Assembly (NCBI RefSeq): GCF_011761355.1
Contig: NZ_JAASRW010000011.1
Location: 62,001-126,000 of the forward strand
Direction of reading: 5' to 3'
Length of the DNA stretch: 64,000 bases
DNA from: Paenibacillus lupini
Lineage (GTDB): Bacteria > Bacillota > Bacilli > Paenibacillales > Paenibacillaceae
The translations under genes were made by a program, and so were the position numbers. Below, in pieces: positions 50,657 to 59,600 of this stretch (position 1 is its first letter; each line of letters starts with the position of its first letter). Below the pieces are notes generated by a model. That model did no database searches. It was given only the letters and a program-made list of their open reading frames with translations, and was not told the DNA's origin.

Positions 50657-50800
50657 TTAGTTGTCTTCCTCTGCCTCATAAGCAATTAAGCTGATTGTGG
50701 AGCCAAATTGATCCGTCAGCTTCTGCTCTAGATTCCGAATCTCCTCAAGAGCATCTACGTGACTCCCAAGCTCTGCAAGTTTAAAATAAGTTTCTGTCAT
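50657..50800 (-). CDS. Small acidic protein, 47 residues
   Basis: A 47-codon frame starting MTETYFKLAELGSHVDALEE, with GGAGG nine bases upstream of ATG. It is acidic and helical, possibly a short coiled coil (ELGSHVDALEEIRNLEQKL). It is convergent with the 48-residue frame and divergent from the sensor kinase gene. I do not recognise the family, but the ribosome site and composition make a real gene likely. Confidence 0.55.
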   Translation of the reverse strand: MTETYFKLAELGSHVDALEEIRNLEQKLTDQFGSTISLIAYEAEEDN

Positions 50801-50999
50801 CACCGTTATTCCTCCAATCTTCACATATATTCCTCATTCTGCTCGCAGGCGAAGCTTCTTATACGAATCGCTCGTTGTTCTTTACGAAAGCCTTTAGTAC
50901 ACTTGAGGAGATTATCTTAGGTTTATCCTTTTAATTTACATTACCCGGGAAATTGTTGTTTGCATTAATGATTCATGATGTTAACGGAGGGTTCACCCG

Positions 51000-51848
51000 A
51001 TGTCTTATAAATGGCTGAAGTTTTTTATCATGTGGCTGCCTGTGATTGTGGTTGGATTATGGGAGTACGTGCGGCATGTCTTTTTGCTGCCTTTTATCTC
51101 GATGGAGCTTGGCAACTTTCTTGCTCCTGCACTTGTATTTCTTATTACCTTAACTTTAACAAGAGGGCTGTTTGCCAAGCTCGAGCAGATGCAGGAGGCA
51201 CTGCAAAGGGAGCGGTTATCAAAAGCGTCTTTCCAGCAGCGTGAGCAGCTGGCGCGCGAACTGCATGACGGCATTTCGCAATCCTTATTTTTACTTTCGG
51301 TGAAGCTTGATCGGCTTGAGCATACAGAGCTAAATGATGAGGCAAGAGAAACGACAGAACAGATCCGTAAGACGGTTAAGCATGTGTATGAGGATGTCCG
51401 TCAATCGATTGCAAATTTGCAGTCTCCGGCTGTTGTTGTAGATGATTCCTGGCTGAATGCAATCCATAGTGCTGCCTCTGATTTGCTGCAAAACAGCGGC
51501 GTCCACGTTCAGCTTGACTGGCAGCTTCCGGAAGGAGTCTTGACGAATAAACAGATGGTAGAGCTTCAAGCTATTATTCGGGAAGCACTGATGAATGTCA
51601 GGAAGTATGCGCAGGCGACAGAAGTACAGGTCATTTGCCATCAGCTCGATGATGACGGGAATTTTGACTGTGAAATAAGAGATAACGGAGTAGGGGCAGA
51701 GTCAAGCGAAATCGAAGCGAAGGATCGCTATGGCATCCGAATGATGAAGGACCGGGCGGAGCAGATGGACTGGTCGTTCTACATTACAAGTGCCAAGGGA
51801 GAAGGGACACGGATTCGTATTATGTCAGGAGGGGATAAGAATGAATAA
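51000..51848 (+). CDS. NarL-type sensor histidine kinase
   Basis: A compact kinase of 282 residues with two N-terminal membrane helices (about residues 6-30 and 37-56) and almost no outer domain. A HisKA_3 domain follows with REQLARELHDGISQSLFLLS (phospho-acceptor His) and a short HATPase domain (NVRKYAQATEVQV, DNGVGAESSEI, YGIRMMKDRAEQM). Kinases of this shape sense membrane state or respond to partner proteins. The stop overlaps the regulator start by eight bases. Confidence 0.9.
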   Translation: MSYKWLKFFIMWLPVIVVGLWEYVRHVFLLPFISMELGNFLAPALVFLITLTLTRGLFAKLEQMQEALQRERLSKASFQQREQLARELHDGISQSLFLLSVKLDRLEHTELNDEARETTEQIRKTVKHVYEDVRQSIANLQSPAVVVDDSWLNAIHSAASDLLQNSGVHVQLDWQLPEGVLTNKQMVELQAIIREALMNVRKYAQATEVQVICHQLDDDGNFDCEIRDNGVGAESSEIEAKDRYGIRMMKDRAEQMDWSFYITSAKGEGTRIRIMSGGDKNE

Positions 51849-52548
51849 GGAGCAGGAAGCATTAATCCGGGTATTTCTGGTGGATGATCATCCTCATGGA
51901 AGAGAGGGTATGCGGGAGATTATTGGTTCTGATCCAGACTTCATCGTTGTTGGCGAAGCCGCGAGTGGTGAGGAAGCGATTGCCCGCATCGATGATGTTT
52001 TACCTGATCTCGTGCTGATGGATATCAATATGCCGGGGATGGGAGGACTTGAAGCGACGCAGCAGTTAAAGTTTCTATACCCTTCCTTAAAGATTGTCAT
52101 GGTCACGGTATCCGATGATATAACCCATCTGTTCGAAGCGATAAAGCGGGGGGCACAGGGCTATCTGTTTAAAAACTTAGCCCCTTCGGCTTGGAAGGAA
52201 TACCTGCGGGCTGTTGTGGTTGATGAAGCGCCTATGTCGAAGGAGATTGCCTTTAAGCTGCTGCAGGAGTTTTCATCTGCTGTAACGGGCAGCACGGCGA
52301 ACGGAAGCAGCAGGGCTAAGCCGGGAATAAGTGATTCTTCTGTGCTGACCACACCTCTTACCTCGAGGGAGAAGGATATTCTTGAGCGTGTAGTGACGGG
52401 GGAGTCGAATAAGGAAATTGCAACGGCTTTTGGATTATCCGAGCATACGGTCAAGAATCATCTGAAGAACATTTTGCAGAAGCTTCATCTCGATAACCGA
52501 GTTCAGCTTACCCGTTATGCTTACGAGCAAGGGCTGCTGAAAAAGTAA
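51841..52548 (+). CDS. NarL/LuxR-type response regulator
   Basis: A regulator of 235 residues. The receiver domain carries FLVDDHP and phospho-acceptor Asp61 in VLMDINMPG. A Ser/Thr-rich linker leads to a C-terminal LuxR helix-turn-helix (LTSREKDILERVVTGESNKEIATAFGLSEHTVKNHLKNIL). The start at 51841 follows AGGAGGGG inside the kinase gene. It acts with the kinase encoded upstream; its targets are not evident. Confidence 0.92.
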   Translation: MNKEQEALIRVFLVDDHPHGREGMREIIGSDPDFIVVGEAASGEEAIARIDDVLPDLVLMDINMPGMGGLEATQQLKFLYPSLKIVMVTVSDDITHLFEAIKRGAQGYLFKNLAPSAWKEYLRAVVVDEAPMSKEIAFKLLQEFSSAVTGSTANGSSRAKPGISDSSVLTTPLTSREKDILERVVTGESNKEIATAFGLSEHTVKNHLKNILQKLHLDNRVQLTRYAYEQGLLKK

Positions 52549-52631
52549 GGCAGTTCATGTTTGTTTAACTCATGAGTTGCAAGGAAATAAGGAAAAGCAT
52601 ATAATATGCATTATTGTGTCTATAATATTTT

Positions 52632-52920
52632 AAAATGAGTAAAGCTTTGATGGAGATAAGTAAGCAGAACTGCCGGACAGGGAGAAGACGCCATGGATTG
52701 CGAGCGTCTTTACGATAGCCAGGCTGCTGAAGTTCACTCCGGAGCAGACACCTGAACCGCCGCGGCATGTTGCCAAAGCGTGAGTAGGGGAGGTCCGGTT
52801 CCCGCCGTTAACGGGGCTTAAGGGATTGTGTTGTTTGCTTATAGTTAAGCGAGGAACAGCAATCCAAATTAGGGTGGTACCACGGTCTTTCGTCCCTTAC
52901 GGGGAGGAAGGCCTTTTTTT
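52632..52920 (+). promoter_or_regulatory. Phenylalanine T-box riboswitch
   Basis: A tRNA-sensing leader in front of pheS. Stem I carries the AGTA motif near 52658 and the specifier codon TTC (52733-52735) followed by a purine, as needed for tRNA-Phe. The conserved T-box AGGGTGGTACCACGG lies at 52871-52885. It is followed by the competing terminator, in which GGTCTTTCGTCCC pairs with GGGGAGGAAGGCC before TTTTTTT (52883-52917). Uncharged tRNA-Phe should favour antitermination and raise pheST expression. A TATAAT box lies at 52621-52626. Confidence 0.92.
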
Positions 52921-52956
52921 GTTTTTTATAATCCAAGATGGAGGCGAGATTTTACG

Positions 52957-53988
52957 ATGAAAGAACGTTTGGAAGCCCTACGCGGCGAAGCGCTGCAAGA
53001 GCTGCAGCAGGTCGATAATCCGCAGCAGTTGAATGATTTGCGTGTCAAATACTTAGGGAAAAAAGGTGCACTTACTGAGATTTTGCGCGGTATGGGCGGC
53101 CTTAGTGCTGAAGAGCGTCCAGTGATTGGTCAAGTGGGGAATGAGGTTCGCGCAGCGATTGAGTCCGTTATTGATGAGAAGCAAAATGCTTTCCTTGCGG
53201 CTGAGACAGAAAACCGTCTTCGCGCAGAAACGATCGACGTGACACTGCCAGGTAAAGCTTTGCCTACTGGCGCTGTACATCCACTGAACAAAGTGGCGCA
53301 AGAAATCGAAGATGTATTCGTAGGCCTTGGTTACTCTATTGCAGAAGGTCCGGAAGTAGAAACCGATTATTTCAACTTCGAAGCGCTTAATCTGCCAAAA
53401 AACCACCCGGCCCGCGATATGCAGGATTCGTTTTATATTACGGAAGATATCCTGATGCGTACACATACATCCCCGGTACAAGTGCGGACGATGCAGCAAA
53501 TGAACGGCAAGCCTATTAAAGTCATTTGCCCAGGTAAAGTATACCGACGCGATGATGACGATGCGACTCACTCGTTCCAATTCAATCAAATTGAAGGACT
53601 TGTGGTTGGTCCTAACATCCGTATGAGCGATCTGAAAGGCACGCTGCTTCAATTTGTACAACAAATGTATGGTGAGCAGGCACAAATTCGTCTTCGTCCA
53701 AGCTTCTTCCCGTTCACGGAGCCAAGTGCGGAAGTAGACGTAACCTGCGTACAATGCGGCGGTCATGGCTGCCGGATGTGTAAGCAAACAGGCTGGCTTG
53801 AAATTCTTGGCTGCGGCATGGTTCATCCGCGTGTTCTCGAGATGGGCGGCTACGATCCAGCGGAAGTGAGCGGTTTTGCATTTGGTATGGGTGTAGAGCG
53901 TATTGCTCTTTTGAAATACGGCATCGACGACATCCGTCATTTCTATACCAATGATCAACGGTTCTTAAGCCAATTCGCGAGAATGTAA
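52957..53988 (+). CDS. pheS: Phenylalanine-tRNA ligase alpha subunit
   Basis: A class II synthetase subunit of 343 residues that attaches phenylalanine to tRNA-Phe as an alpha2-beta2 enzyme. An N-terminal coiled-coil tRNA-binding arm (residues 1-85) precedes the catalytic core: motif 1 around HPLNKVAQEIEDVFVGLGY, motif 2 around VICPGKVYRRDDDDATHSFQFNQIEG, and motif 3 GFAFGMGVERIALLKYGI. The start follows GGAGGCGAG. It is controlled by the Phe T-box upstream and co-transcribed with pheT. Confidence 0.97.
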   Translation: MKERLEALRGEALQELQQVDNPQQLNDLRVKYLGKKGALTEILRGMGGLSAEERPVIGQVGNEVRAAIESVIDEKQNAFLAAETENRLRAETIDVTLPGKALPTGAVHPLNKVAQEIEDVFVGLGYSIAEGPEVETDYFNFEALNLPKNHPARDMQDSFYITEDILMRTHTSPVQVRTMQQMNGKPIKVICPGKVYRRDDDDATHSFQFNQIEGLVVGPNIRMSDLKGTLLQFVQQMYGEQAQIRLRPSFFPFTEPSAEVDVTCVQCGGHGCRMCKQTGWLEILGCGMVHPRVLEMGGYDPAEVSGFAFGMGVERIALLKYGIDDIRHFYTNDQRFLSQFARM

Positions 53989-54006
53989 GGGGAGGGGAAA
54001 TAAGCG

Positions 54007-56454
54007 ATGAAAGTATCTTACCAATGGTTGAATGAATATACGGATCTAAGCGGCTACACAGCCGAAGAATTAGCAGAAAAAATGACCCGCGGCGGTATCG
54101 AGATCGACGGCGTGGAATCTCTGAACAAAGGGGTAACCGGCGTTGTTGTCGGCTACGTGAAATCCCGCGAGAAGCATCCGGATGCGGATAAGCTGAGCGT
54201 ATGTAAGATTGATGTCGGCACAGGCGAAGAGCTTCAAATCGTATGCGGAGCGAAAAACGTTGATGCTGGACAAAAGGTTCCGGTTGCCATGATTGGCGCG
54301 AAGCTTCCTGGCGACTTTGCGATCAAACGTGCGAAGCTGCGTGGTGTAGAATCGCAAGGGATGATCTGCTCGGCGAAGGAGCTTGGCATCAATGACAAGC
54401 TGCTGCCGAAAGAGCAGCAGGAAGGGATTCTGGTGCTTCCTGAATCGACACCAATTGGTATGCCAATCGGCGATATTCTTGGCATCAATGATGAAGTGCT
54501 TGAGCTGGATCTGACGCCTAACCGTTCCGACTGCCTCAGCATGCTTGGCGTTGCTTATGAGATTGGGGCCCTGACAGGCCGTGAAGTTCGTCTGCCTGAG
54601 GCTGTTGTGAATCACGCGGCTGATCGTGCAGACAGCCATATCTCGGTATCGGTAAGCGCACCTGAGCAATGCTCGCATTACAGCGCGCGATACATTAAAA
54701 GTGTGAAAATTGGTCCATCTCCACAATGGCTGCAAAACCGCCTGATTGCAGCGGGTATCCGCCCGATCAGCAACGTTGTTGACGTAACAAATTTCGTTAT
54801 GCTCGAATATGGCCAGCCGCTTCACGCTTTTGACGCGGATTCCATTACGACAGGCCGTATCGATGTACGTTTGGCGAAGCCAGGCGAGAAGCTTGTTACA
54901 CTTGATGATCAAGAGCGTACACTTGAGCCGCATATGCTTGTGATTACAGACGGTGAGAAGCCTGTTGCTCTGGCTGGTGTTATGGGTGGGGCGAACTCGG
55001 AAGTGAACGAGAAAACCGTTAACATCCTGCTTGAGTCGGCGAGATTTGACGGTGGTACGGTTCGCAAAACCTCCCGTCAGCTTGGTCTCCGTTCGGAATC
55101 AAGCATCCGCTTCGAGAAAGAAGTAGATCCTGGCCGCGTTATTCCAGCTCTGAACCGCGCTGCAGCACTTATTGCTGAGCTTTCTGATGGACTGGTTGCA
55201 GAAGGAATTGTTGAAGTGGTTACCGCTGAGGCGAAGCCGGCTGTTGTTGACGTGACACTTGCGAAGATCAATGGCTATCTCGGAACAGAACTGTCGAGGC
55301 TGGAAGTGGAGACGATCTTTGGCCGCCTTCATTTTGGCTTCCGTCTGTCCGATGCGGATGATCGATTCTCCGTAACGGTACCAACCCGTCGCGGCGATAT
55401 TACACGTGATGTAGATTTGATTGAAGAAGTAGCCCGTTTGTACGGCTATGACAATATTCCAACAACACCTATTCACGGTGATGTGACGCCTGGAGCGTTG
55501 ACGAAGCCACAAGCGATTCGCCGCGAGCTTCGCAGAAGACTGACGGATGCAGGTCTGCATGAAGTGATGAGCTATTCATTCACAGGCCCTGCTCGTACGG
55601 AAATATTCCCTGACCTGTCTGGCGCGGGATTAAAGCCGGTGAAACTGGCGATGCCGATGAGCGAGGACCGCAGCGTTCTTCGTACAACACTTCTCGCACA
55701 GCTGCTTGAGACGGCGACTTATAATCGTAACCGTAAAAATGAATCCTCTGCTATTTTCGAAATCGGCAGTGTATTCCACACGGAGGAAGAGGTACTTACT
55801 CGTCTTCCGCATGAGAAGCATCGCCTTGCGGTTCTTCTTACTGGTAACCGTGTTGATGCACAGTGGAACCGCAAATCGGCTCCGGTTGATTTTTATGATG
55901 CCAAAGGCGTCCTAGAGACCGTTATTGATGTCCTTGGCCTGACGGCTAAAGTACGTTATGAATCGGCGCAGCCTGTGAACTTCCATCCTGGAAGAACAGC
56001 AGCGGTAATCGTGGATACAGCACATGGACCGGAAACAATCGGTTATGTTGGTCAACTGCACCCTACACTGCAGCATGAAAGCGATCTTGCAGACACGTAT
56101 GTGGTTGAGATTGAGCTGGGCAAATTGTATGAGCTGGCAGATTCCAGCATTGCATACAAGGCGCTTCCTCGTTACCCGGCTATGCAGCGTGATATTGCGG
56201 TTGTGCTTGATGCTGCCGTTCCGGCTGCGAAGCTTACAGCAACAGCTTGGGCTGTTGCCGGTGAATTGCTCGAGTCTGTTCGAGTGTTCGACGTGTTCAC
56301 GGGTGAGAAGCTTGGCGCAGGTAAGAAGAGCGTTGCTTTGTCGCTCGTTTACCGTCATGCAGACCGTACGCTGACCGACGAAGAAGTGACAGAACTGCAC
56401 GGTAAAGTTGTTGCAGAACTTGAACAATCTTTTGCTGCAGAATTAAGGAAGTAG
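54007..56454 (+). CDS. pheT: Phenylalanine-tRNA ligase beta subunit
   Basis: The beta subunit, 815 residues, the usual length. In order it has a tRNA-binding OB fold (VVVGYVKSREKHPDADKLSVCKIDVG), the B3/B4 editing domain, the B5 domain (EVETIFGRLHFGF, TVPTRRGDITRDVDLIEEVARLYGY), a catalytic-like core and a C-terminal FDX-ACB anticodon-binding domain (ALPRYPAMQRDIAVVLD to HGKVVAELEQSF). It follows pheS by 18 bases with GGGGAGGGG as ribosome site. A strong terminator follows. Confidence 0.97.
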   Translation: MKVSYQWLNEYTDLSGYTAEELAEKMTRGGIEIDGVESLNKGVTGVVVGYVKSREKHPDADKLSVCKIDVGTGEELQIVCGAKNVDAGQKVPVAMIGAKLPGDFAIKRAKLRGVESQGMICSAKELGINDKLLPKEQQEGILVLPESTPIGMPIGDILGINDEVLELDLTPNRSDCLSMLGVAYEIGALTGREVRLPEAVVNHAADRADSHISVSVSAPEQCSHYSARYIKSVKIGPSPQWLQNRLIAAGIRPISNVVDVTNFVMLEYGQPLHAFDADSITTGRIDVRLAKPGEKLVTLDDQERTLEPHMLVITDGEKPVALAGVMGGANSEVNEKTVNILLESARFDGGTVRKTSRQLGLRSESSIRFEKEVDPGRVIPALNRAAALIAELSDGLVAEGIVEVVTAEAKPAVVDVTLAKINGYLGTELSRLEVETIFGRLHFGFRLSDADDRFSVTVPTRRGDITRDVDLIEEVARLYGYDNIPTTPIHGDVTPGALTKPQAIRRELRRRLTDAGLHEVMSYSFTGPARTEIFPDLSGAGLKPVKLAMPMSEDRSVLRTTLLAQLLETATYNRNRKNESSAIFEIGSVFHTEEEVLTRLPHEKHRLAVLLTGNRVDAQWNRKSAPVDFYDAKGVLETVIDVLGLTAKVRYESAQPVNFHPGRTAAVIVDTAHGPETIGYVGQLHPTLQHESDLADTYVVEIELGKLYELADSSIAYKALPRYPAMQRDIAVVLDAAVPAAKLTATAWAVAGELLESVRVFDVFTGEKLGAGKKSVALSLVYRHADRTLTDEEVTELHGKVVAELEQSFAAELRK

Positions 56455-56469
56455 GCAGGAAACCTTTTA

Positions 56470-56517
56470 AGTCGCATCGAAATAGTTCCTTGTGAACTTT
56501 CGATGCGGCTTTTTTTG
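56470..56517 (+). terminator. Terminator of pheST
   Basis: GTCGCATCGAAA / TTTCGATGCGGC form a 12-bp stem (one G-U) around a 15-base loop, followed by TTTTTTTG. Confidence 0.9.
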
Positions 56518-56668
56518 TGTTTTTTGCCCATGAAAGGCTTCTCAAAATGAGTTTTTTCACATAAATGAAACTTTAGCTGTCGTTTCTTGTTACATAGATG
56601 AAGGCAAATTGATTGAATTTGATGAAGCACCTTAAAATGTGAGGCAGATAAATAGGAGGTTACCCAGT

Positions 56669-59600
56669 ATGGATACTGATCAAACCGTTGTAACCGTTGA
56701 TATATACGGACATCAATATAAGCTTAAGGGCCACAATAATGCTGATTATATTAAAAGGGTAGCCAGCACGATTGACGATGCAATGAAAAAGCTCGCGATC
56801 GGCTCTCCTCGTCTTGATATGCCTAAACTGGCTGTTCTGGCAGCCGTGCAGATGACAGAGGAAGTATTCCGTCTGCGCCGCGAAAATGATACTTTGCATG
56901 ATGCCGAAGCAAAGCGTCTTGTACTGGTAGATTTGCTTGAGCAGGCAAGTAGACTTGAGGTGTCACTGCGTGAGGAGCTTACTGCCGTTCAGCGCAAGTC
57001 GAAGACTGAGCTGGAGGAGCTTCGCGGCGAATATGAAACCGAGATTGCCGCTGCGAAAGCGGCTGCTGCTGAGGAATTGACAGCAAAGCTGGAGGAAGCA
57101 GCTGAGCTGCTTGCCCTTGCTCAAGCGGAGGCAACCGAAGAGATCGAGCGTGTACAAGCTTTTGCAGCAGCTGAGCTGGAGCGGGAATTGGAGATTTCAC
57201 AAGCGAAGGCTGAAGCTGAGCTGGAGCGTGAGCGTGCAGAAGCCGCGGTTCAAATAGAACAAGAGCGGGAGAAAGCTGCGAAAGTGCTTGCGGAGCAGCA
57301 GGCAGCAGCGGCTCAGGAGCTGGAGCGCGAGCGAGTGAGAGCTTCGGAAGCAGCTGACGAGCTGGCGTTAGCACAAGAGCTGGCTGCAGAAGAGCTGGAC
57401 CGTGAGCGTACGCAGGCTGCGAGAGCGTTGGTTGAGCATGTGGAACGTGAGCGCGAAAAAGCGGCGAAATCGTTAGCAGAGCAGCTCGAACAGGAGCGCG
57501 AGAAAGCGGCAAGAGCGTTAGCGGAGCAGCAAAAGCAAGCAGCGCAGGAGCTGGAACGCGAGCGAGTGAGAGCTGCAGAAGCAGCAGACGAACTGGCGCT
57601 GGCACAAGCGCTTGCCGCGGAGGAGCTGGAGCGTGAACGTGCGAAAGCGGCGGAAGCGTTAGACGAGCTGGCTCTGGTACAAGCGCTGGCTGCTGAGGAG
57701 CTGGAACGCGAGCGTGTGAAAGCAGCTGAAGTGTTGGCGGAGCAAGTGGAGAGTGAGCGCGAAAGAGCAGCGAGAACGTTAGCGGAGCAGCAAGAGCATG
57801 CGGCGCAGGAGCTGGAACGCGAGCGAGCAAGAGCAGCGAAAGCGGCCGAGGAGCTGGCGTTAGCGCAAGCGCTGGCAGCTGAGGAGCTGGAGCGTGAGCG
57901 TGCGAAAGCGGCAGAAGCATTAGACGAGCTGGCGCTGGCACAAGCGCTGGCTGCTGAGGAGTTGGAACGCGAGCGTGTGAAAGCAGCGGAAGCGTTAGCG
58001 GAGCAGCTTGAGCAAGAGCGCGAGAAAGCGGCAAGAGCGTTAGCCCAGCAGCAAGAGCAAGCAGCGCAGGAGCTGGAACGCGCGCGAGCGAGAGCAGCGG
58101 AAGCAGCAGACGAGTTGGCGCTGGGGCAAGCGCTCGCTGCAGAAGAGCTGGAGCGTGAGCGTGAGCAGGCAGCACTCGCGTTAGCGGAACAAGTGGAGCG
58201 TGAGCGTGAAAGAGCAGCGAGGGTTCTAGCCGAGCAGCAAGAGCAAGCGGCTCAAGAGCTTGAACGCGAGCGAGCGAGAGCGGCTGAAGCGGCCGACGAG
58301 CTGGCGTTAGCGCAAGTGCTGGCTGCTGAGGAGCTGGAGCAGGAGCGCGAGAAAGCAGCGAGAGCGTTAGCGGAGCAGCAAGAGCAAGCAGCGATGGAGC
58401 TGGAACGCGAGCGAGTGAGAGCGGCGGAAGTAGCCGAGGAGCTGGCGCTGGCGCAAGTGCTCGCTGAAGAAGAGCTGGAACGTGAGCGTCAGCAAGCGGC
58501 AAGAGCATTGGTAGAGCATGTGGAGCGTGAGCGTGAAAGAGCTGCGAGAATGTTAGCCGAGCAGCAAGCACAAGCGGTGCAAGAGCTGGAACGCGAGCGT
58601 GCTAAAGCAGCAGAAGCAGCAGAGGAGCTGGCGTTAGCGCAAGCGCTGGCTGCTGAAGAGCTGGAGCATGAGCGCGAGAAAGCAGCGAGAGCATTAGCCG
58701 AGCAGCAAGAGCAAGCGGCACAGGTACTGGAACGCGAGCGGGCGAGAGCGGCGGAAGCGGCCGAGGAGCTGGCTCTGGCACAAGCGCTGGCTGCAGAAGA
58801 GCTGGAACGTGAGCGTGAGCAAGCGGCAAGAGCGTTGGTAGAGCATGTGGAGCTTGAGCGAGCAAGAGCAGCGAAAGCGTTAGCGGAGCAGCAAGCAGCA
58901 GCAGCGCAGGAGCTGGAACGCGAGCGTGCAAGAGCAGCGGAAGCAGCTGATGAGCTGGCGCTGGTACAAGCGCTGGCTGCAGAGGAGCTGGAGCGTGAGC
59001 GCGAAAATGCGGCGAGAGCGTTAGCGGAGCAGCAAGCAGCAGCAGCGCAGGAGCTGGAACGCGAGCGTGCAAAAGCAGCGGAAGCAGCCGAGGAGCTGGC
59101 TCTGGCACAAGCGTTGGCCGCAGAGGAGCTGGAGCGTGAGCGCGCGAAAGCCGCAAATGTACTAGCAGAGCAGTTGGAACTGGAGCATTCAAGAGCCGCC
59201 GCAGCGTTGGCAGAGCAAGAAGCAAAAGCTGCGCAGGAGATTGCACGTGAACGAGACAAAGTAGTAGAAGCAGCAGATGAGCTGACATTAGCTCAAGTTA
59301 TTGCAGCGGAAGAACTCGAGATGGAACGTGCGAGAGCACTCGAATTAATCCAGTCGAAAGAACAACAATGGCAAGAGCAAATCGCTCAGCTTGAGCAAAC
59401 ATTAAAAGCTGATTTTGAACGCCGCCGTAATAACTGGATTGAAGAGCGTACAAGACTGCTGACGAAAGCAGCCGAGCTTGAGCAAGCCTGGAGCCAAGAT
59501 AAGCAGTCTCATGAACTGCGTCTACAAGCAGCCGATGATCATTTGATGCAAGCGCTGGAGCAGGAGGAAGCTTTACGTGCTTCCATTCGAGTTCTGGAAC

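Noticed and set aside
53053..54933. Minus-strand open frames of about 290-300 codons under pheS and pheT
   Set aside because: Antisense shadows of conserved synthetase genes; no ribosome site or recognisable domain.
56979..59288. Long minus-strand open frames rich in Leu/Pro/Ala or Ser/Ala across the zapA repeats
   Set aside because: They are antisense shadows of a repetitive GC-rich coding tract, have no ribosome binding sites and have compositions dictated by the complementary repeat.
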